From the NCBI GenBank assembly GCA_021324775.1, contig JAJPIM010000019.1:1-36327 (forward strand): a stretch of DNA of 36,327 nucleotides. Direction: 5' to 3'. The position numbers and the translations under genes were made by a program. This DNA is from Gemmatimonadota bacterium (lineage in GTDB: Bacteria; Gemmatimonadota; Gemmatimonadetes; Gemmatimonadales; Gemmatimonadaceae). A model generated the notes under the pieces. It did no database searches, was not told the origin of the DNA, and saw only the letters and a program-made list of their open reading frames with translations. This document shows positions 32,919 through 36,327 of this stretch, in pieces. How positions within the stretch are numbered: position 1 is the stretch's first letter; every line of letters begins with the position of its first letter.

Positions 32919-33599
32919 CTATGGCAGGAACACGATGATCAGGCGGGGCTGCTGGCCGCTGGCGGGAGTGCAGTCCTGCGTATGGGCGCTGTCCGAGGCG
33001 AAGATTACCTGATTGGACGGGCCGTTGCCCGCGTCATTATTGGTCGACATACGGAGCCGGAATTGTGACGATCCGCGGCTGGCGGCGATGTCGTTGGCGA
33101 CGCTCGACGTGACTGCCAGGCTCCGCATGCCGATGGACGCGTCGGTGGAGAGCGTCCCGACCTGCGAGGCGATCGCGTTTGCCGCGAACACCGTCGTGTC
33201 GAAGGGCACTGCGTAGGTGACGTGATCGACGACCACATTGCCGAGGATGAACGGCGACCCTGAGATGGCGCATTGTGCCGCCACCAGCGTCGCGGACTGC
33301 ACGTTGATTCCCCTCGGCAGGCTGGTGAGGTCGAACCCCACGAACCCTCGCACACCGATGAGGGGATCTCGGGCTGCATCGTCGCCGACGATGATGTCCG
33401 AGCCCGGAGATGCGAAGGCCGGATCACCGGCGCCGGATTCCACGAACCCGGTCTGCTCCGCGGCGACCGTCACTGTGTCCGAGCGATCGTTGCTGGAGAG
33501 ACCGACGCTGGAGCTGCTGGAGCTGCACGCGACGGCGAGCGACCCGGTCAGAGTGGCGGCGGCGAGCGCGGCCAGGCGGTATGCACGGGGAGTCATCAT
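32919..33599 (-). CDS. Lipoprotein with DNRLRE-like beta domain
   Basis: 226 residues from ATG 33599 (or the adjacent ATG at 33596). The signal peptide has a lipobox (GSLAVAC) followed by a serine run. The mature part, about 200 residues, is a beta-rich domain: ARDPLIGVRGFVGFDLTSLP, INVQSATLVAAQC, VVVDHVTYAVPFD, SSQFRLRMSTNN and QPRLIIVFLP at the end. This is the layout of DNRLRE-type (disaggregatase-related) repeats of bacterial surface proteins, where a short protein carries one domain. The function is not known. The frame upstream of 33599 is open but not protein-like. It converges on the beta-lactamase-like gene and is divergent from the histidine kinase. Confidence 0.82.
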   Translation of the reverse strand: MMTPRAYRLAALAAATLTGSLAVACSSSSSSVGLSSNDRSDTVTVAAEQTGFVESGAGDPAFASPGSDIIVGDDAARDPLIGVRGFVGFDLTSLPRGINVQSATLVAAQCAISGSPFILGNVVVDHVTYAVPFDTTVFAANAIASQVGTLSTDASIGMRSLAVTSSVANDIAASRGSSQFRLRMSTNNDAGNGPSNQVIFASDSAHTQDCTPASGQQPRLIIVFLP

Positions 33600-33925
33600 T
33601 CGTATTGACGCCCGGTCCGCGAGCGAGCAACACATTAGGAATCGATAATCGGCTGGGCCTGCGGCCCTTGCAAAAGCGCCGTACGAGCGCGCCGAGGCCG
33701 TCAGAATCAGCCTGAAGCACTCAGGGCGGGGCGCACCGTTACAGCCGTTACATCCGCCGCATTTCCAGATGCCGTCGCGTCCGGTATTTCGCCCCACAAT
33801 GGCCGTAGAAATGCACTACGTCATTGTGCGGGGCGCTTCGAAAAACGCGCGGTCGCCGATGCTGGATCGGCGCCGCCCCCCGCAACGGCACCTCGGCCAG
33901 CAACCCCGTGCGCGCGGGAGGCACA
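33600..33925. other. Divergent intergenic region before the histidine kinase
   Basis: About 225-325 bp, depending on the kinase start. TTGACG (33605-33610) and GATAAT (33644-33649) resemble -35 and -10 boxes, but the spacing (33 bases) excludes them as a pair. The stretch GTTACAGCCGTTACATCCGCC around 33739 holds a direct repeat GTTACA. No gene is seen unless the kinase begins at 33824. Confidence 0.35.
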
Positions 33926-36307
33926 TTGGGGCAGAGCAACCGCCAGCCCGGCCACGACGGGAAGCGTGCCGAACCGCATCCCCGCGAGGCCGGCGCCGGC
34001 GAACGCAACGCCGCTGCCGACGGCTCGGACGCGTACGACAGCGCTCTGCTGGCCGGCATAGTCACAACGGCGATCGGTGTGACAATGACCGATCCGCACG
34101 GGTGTTTCCTGTGGGTGAATCCCGCATTCACTGCAATCTCCGGGTACACCGCGCGGGACCTGGCCCGGATGACCGTCTTCGACATCACGCATCCAGATGA
34201 CGTCTCGCGCGTGCGGGCCGAATTCGATCGCGCGCTGGCGGACGCGAGCGCAAGCGGAAATGCGGACGCGACCGCCGGCAATCCTGCGAACGTCGCGATA
34301 GACACGCGTTACATCACCAAAGCGGGAACGTGGGTATGGGCGCGCGTCAACATGACCGTCGTTCGCGACCCATCGGGGCATGCATCGCACGTGGTCTCGA
34401 TCATCGAGGACGCGACCAAGCAGGTTCGCAGTCTGCGCGATTCGCGGCGTGTGGAGCAAGTCGCCGCCGCGCTGGCTGGCGCGATCACGCCCGAGGACGT
34501 GGCGACCGTCATCCTCGACCAAGCCGTACCGGCGCTCGGTGCGTCCGCAGGCGCCATGTATCTGGTGAACGGCGATGGCAGCGCACTGGATCTCGTCCGC
34601 CAATCCGGATACGGTCGCGATTGGCCGGAACGGTGGCGCCACATTCCGATCGATGCCGTGCTGGCGCTGCCGCAGTCCGTCCGGTCGGGCCAGCCGGTAT
34701 TCGTGGAGTCCGAGGCGGATTGGTTGTCGCGGTTCGAGGAAGCGGGCCCGCTCCGGGGTCTCGAGGGGGGCCGGGCGTGGGCAGCGCTGCCGCTGGTGGC
34801 GGAAGGACGGGTGCTCGGTGCGCTCGGGCTCAGTTTCCACCAGCGCCGGCACGTGGTGTCGGGCGACACCATGCGCTTCGACGGCGATGCGCGGCGATTC
34901 ATGGTGGCGCTCGCGCAGCAGTGTGCGCAGGCGGCGGAACGGGCGCGGTTGTATCAAGCCGAACGGCACGCGCGCGCGGATGCGGAGGCCGCGAACGCCG
35001 TAAAGAGCGAATTCCTGGCCGCGATGAGCCACGAAATCCGGACCCCGATCAACGCGATTCAGGGATACGCGCAACTGCTGGAGCTGGGGCTCGCCGGTCC
35101 GCTGACCGACTATCAGCACACGTATCTCGCGCGCCTCGCGAGCAGCAGCCGCCATCTGCTCGGTCTCGTGGACGACGTGCTCGATCTCGCGAAAGTGGAC
35201 GCGGGCGAGATGAAAGTCGCGCACGAGCTTGCGGATGCCGGCCTCGCCCTCGACACCGCGCTCGATATCACGCGGCCGCTTGCTGCCGCGCGCGGAGTGC
35301 GGCTCGTGGATGACCGGCCCGGCACCACGCGCCTGAGATTCATCGGCGACGAGTACCGGCTGCGGCAGATACTCATCAACCTGCTGACCAACGCGATCAA
35401 ATTCACCAACGCGGGGGGTGTCGTCACCGTGGGGTTCGGGACGATGGCAGGCGCGGATCCGGCGGTGCGGGTGCGAGGCCGCGGACCGTGGGCGTTCATT
35501 CGCGTCGAGGACACGGGGATCGGCATCGCCCCCGCCGATCAGGCGATCGTGTTCGACGCATTTCACCAGGTGGACCGAAGCGCGACGCGTACGCGCGGGG
35601 GTGCCGGGCTCGGGCTGACGATCAGCCGTCGTCTGGCGCGGCTTCTGGGCGGCGACGTGACACTCGAGAGCGAGCGGGGCACGGGGTCGGTATTTACCGT
35701 GTGGTTGCCGGCGGCCGACGACGCCGATGCGCGGGCGCCCCGTCCGAAGCGCGCGGCGGCGGTCCTCAGCATGCCAGGGCTCACCGACGTCGGGGGCTTT
35801 CTGCTGCGGGAGAATGAGCGCCTGCTCGAGACCTTTGTCGGCCGGCTTCGCATGGACCCGATGATCCCGGGAGGCAAGCGCCTGCGGAGGGCGCCACTGG
35901 AGGATCACGCTGTGACATTGCTGTCCGACATCGCGCAGACGCTGGTGATCATCGGCGAAGCGGGCCCGGACGCGGCGGCCCTGTTACGAGACGGGAGCGC
36001 TATCCAGCGGATCGTCGCAGAGACGCACGGGACGCGGCGGCATGCCATGGGATGGGGAATCGACGCGCTGCGCCGTGAGCTCGACATCCTGCGAGACGTG
36101 GTCGTGAGCGCCGTGCGGGGTCATACGCGTCAAGCGGGAGAACATCCTGAAGACGCCGTGGGAGTGCTCATTCATTTAATAGACCGGGCTGCGACGATCA
36201 GCCGCCGGTCGTGGCATCGTGCCGCGCACGGATCCGGGATGGAATCCGCCGACCCGGCTGGATCCAGGGCCGCGGACATCGCGGACATCATGCAGACAGA
36301 CAGGTGA
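33926..36307 (+). CDS. PAS-GAF sensor histidine kinase with C-terminal RsbRD_N-like domain
   Basis: 793 residues from TTG 33926, which has GGGAGG four bases upstream; the frame is open to GTG 33824 (827 residues), so the start is uncertain. Domains: PAS at about 40-170 (GVTMTDPHGCFLWVNPAFTA, then GYTARDL), GAF at about 180-330, HisKA at about 358-425 with the phosphorylated His369 (MSHEIRTPINAI), and HATPase at about 450-600 with N-box (ILINLLTNAIKFTN), G1 (VEDTGIGIAP) and G2 (GGAGLGLTIS). The last about 150 residues are unusual: SDIAQTLVIIGEAGPDAAAL, HGTRRHAMGWGIDALRREL and DILRDVVVSAV resemble the N-terminal sensor domain of RsbRD stressosome proteins. It is a soluble kinase with no membrane helix. 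No response regulator gene is in the window. Confidence 0.9.
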   Translation: MGQSNRQPGHDGKRAEPHPREAGAGERNAAADGSDAYDSALLAGIVTTAIGVTMTDPHGCFLWVNPAFTAISGYTARDLARMTVFDITHPDDVSRVRAEFDRALADASASGNADATAGNPANVAIDTRYITKAGTWVWARVNMTVVRDPSGHASHVVSIIEDATKQVRSLRDSRRVEQVAAALAGAITPEDVATVILDQAVPALGASAGAMYLVNGDGSALDLVRQSGYGRDWPERWRHIPIDAVLALPQSVRSGQPVFVESEADWLSRFEEAGPLRGLEGGRAWAALPLVAEGRVLGALGLSFHQRRHVVSGDTMRFDGDARRFMVALAQQCAQAAERARLYQAERHARADAEAANAVKSEFLAAMSHEIRTPINAIQGYAQLLELGLAGPLTDYQHTYLARLASSSRHLLGLVDDVLDLAKVDAGEMKVAHELADAGLALDTALDITRPLAAARGVRLVDDRPGTTRLRFIGDEYRLRQILINLLTNAIKFTNAGGVVTVGFGTMAGADPAVRVRGRGPWAFIRVEDTGIGIAPADQAIVFDAFHQVDRSATRTRGGAGLGLTISRRLARLLGGDVTLESERGTGSVFTVWLPAADDADARAPRPKRAAAVLSMPGLTDVGGFLLRENERLLETFVGRLRMDPMIPGGKRLRRAPLEDHAVTLLSDIAQTLVIIGEAGPDAAALLRDGSAIQRIVAETHGTRRHAMGWGIDALRRELDILRDVVVSAVRGHTRQAGEHPEDAVGVLIHLIDRAATISRRSWHRAAHGSGMESADPAGSRAADIADIMQTDR

Positions 36308-36327
36308 AGGAGAGAGGAGAGAGGAGA
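36308..36327. repeat. Purine-rich tract at the window edge
   Basis: G/A-only sequence directly after the kinase stop, with the 17-base stretch GAGAGAGGAGAGAGGAG also found at 13759-13799. By analogy with 25230 and 30762 it may be the leader of a minus-strand gene outside the window. Confidence 0.6.

Noticed and set aside
33821-35908. Long minus-strand open frame opposite the histidine kinase
   Set aside because: It is antisense to clear kinase domains, has no family resemblance and is typical of GC-rich shadow frames.

Overview
The window is a GC-rich stretch of bacterial chromosome, densely coded on both strands. The gene content suggests Gemmatimonadota: an ADOP/MacB-type permease, a DUF5916 outer-membrane protein, secreted M28 and S9 peptidases, many lipoproteins, ECF/FecR-type signalling proteins and a DUF4153 membrane protein. 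Acidobacteriota is the main alternative. This placement is inferred from families, because there is no rRNA or other taxonomic marker. I see no tRNA, rRNA, CRISPR array, transposase or phage gene.

Layout. 1-2007 (-) is an ADOP permease whose 3' end lies outside the window. 2285-6726 holds a secreted DUF4864-like protein divergent from a secreted thioredoxin-fold protein, followed by a DUF5916 barrel protein. 6747-9074 holds an AraC regulator divergent from a small putative lipoprotein and a glutaminyl-peptide cyclotransferase. 9097-12758 (-) holds a DUF4153 membrane protein, a 77-residue orphan and an unusual protein that joins an ECF sigma factor to a FecR-type anti-sigma segment and a membrane anchor. 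12916-13254 is a 48-bp tandem array that continues the DinB reading frame past its stop codon.

13240-18590 (-) reads as one transcription run: a lipoprotein with 14 propeller-like repeats, an HprK-like kinase, a nucleotidyltransferase, a PqqD-like protein and DinB. Kinase, nucleotidyltransferase and PqqD are the accessory set known from paeninodin-type lasso peptide clusters, but no precursor, cyclase or protease is present. A CRP-like inverted repeat lies between this run and a divergent pair (HD hydrolase, membrane metallophosphoesterase). A 103-residue protein and a CHAD protein follow; the CHAD gene appears to have a leaderless promoter.

22932-31363 (-) is a run of a broken amidohydrolase, a PEBP-like lipoprotein, an S9 peptidase, an AlkA-type DNA glycosylase, a Rieske/FAD reductase and an M28 peptidase. 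The last part has a class A beta-lactamase-like lipoprotein (+), a small lipoprotein (-) and a large PAS-GAF-histidine kinase with a C-terminal RsbRD_N-like domain (+).

Two families of short palindromes are scattered through the window. Family A (core GGGCCGGTCGCGACCGGCCC followed by CCTACCAGGG) is intergenic. Family B (core GCGCCGTTCTCGAACGGCGC) forms a three-unit array at 31430-31715, and one copy sits in frame inside the reductase gene. Purine-rich tracts (CT-rich on the minus coding strand) lie in several gaps, twice directly against a start codon. The strongest candidates for something new are the sigma/anti-sigma fusion, the orphan kinase-nucleotidyltransferase-PqqD set and the palindrome captured inside a coding sequence.
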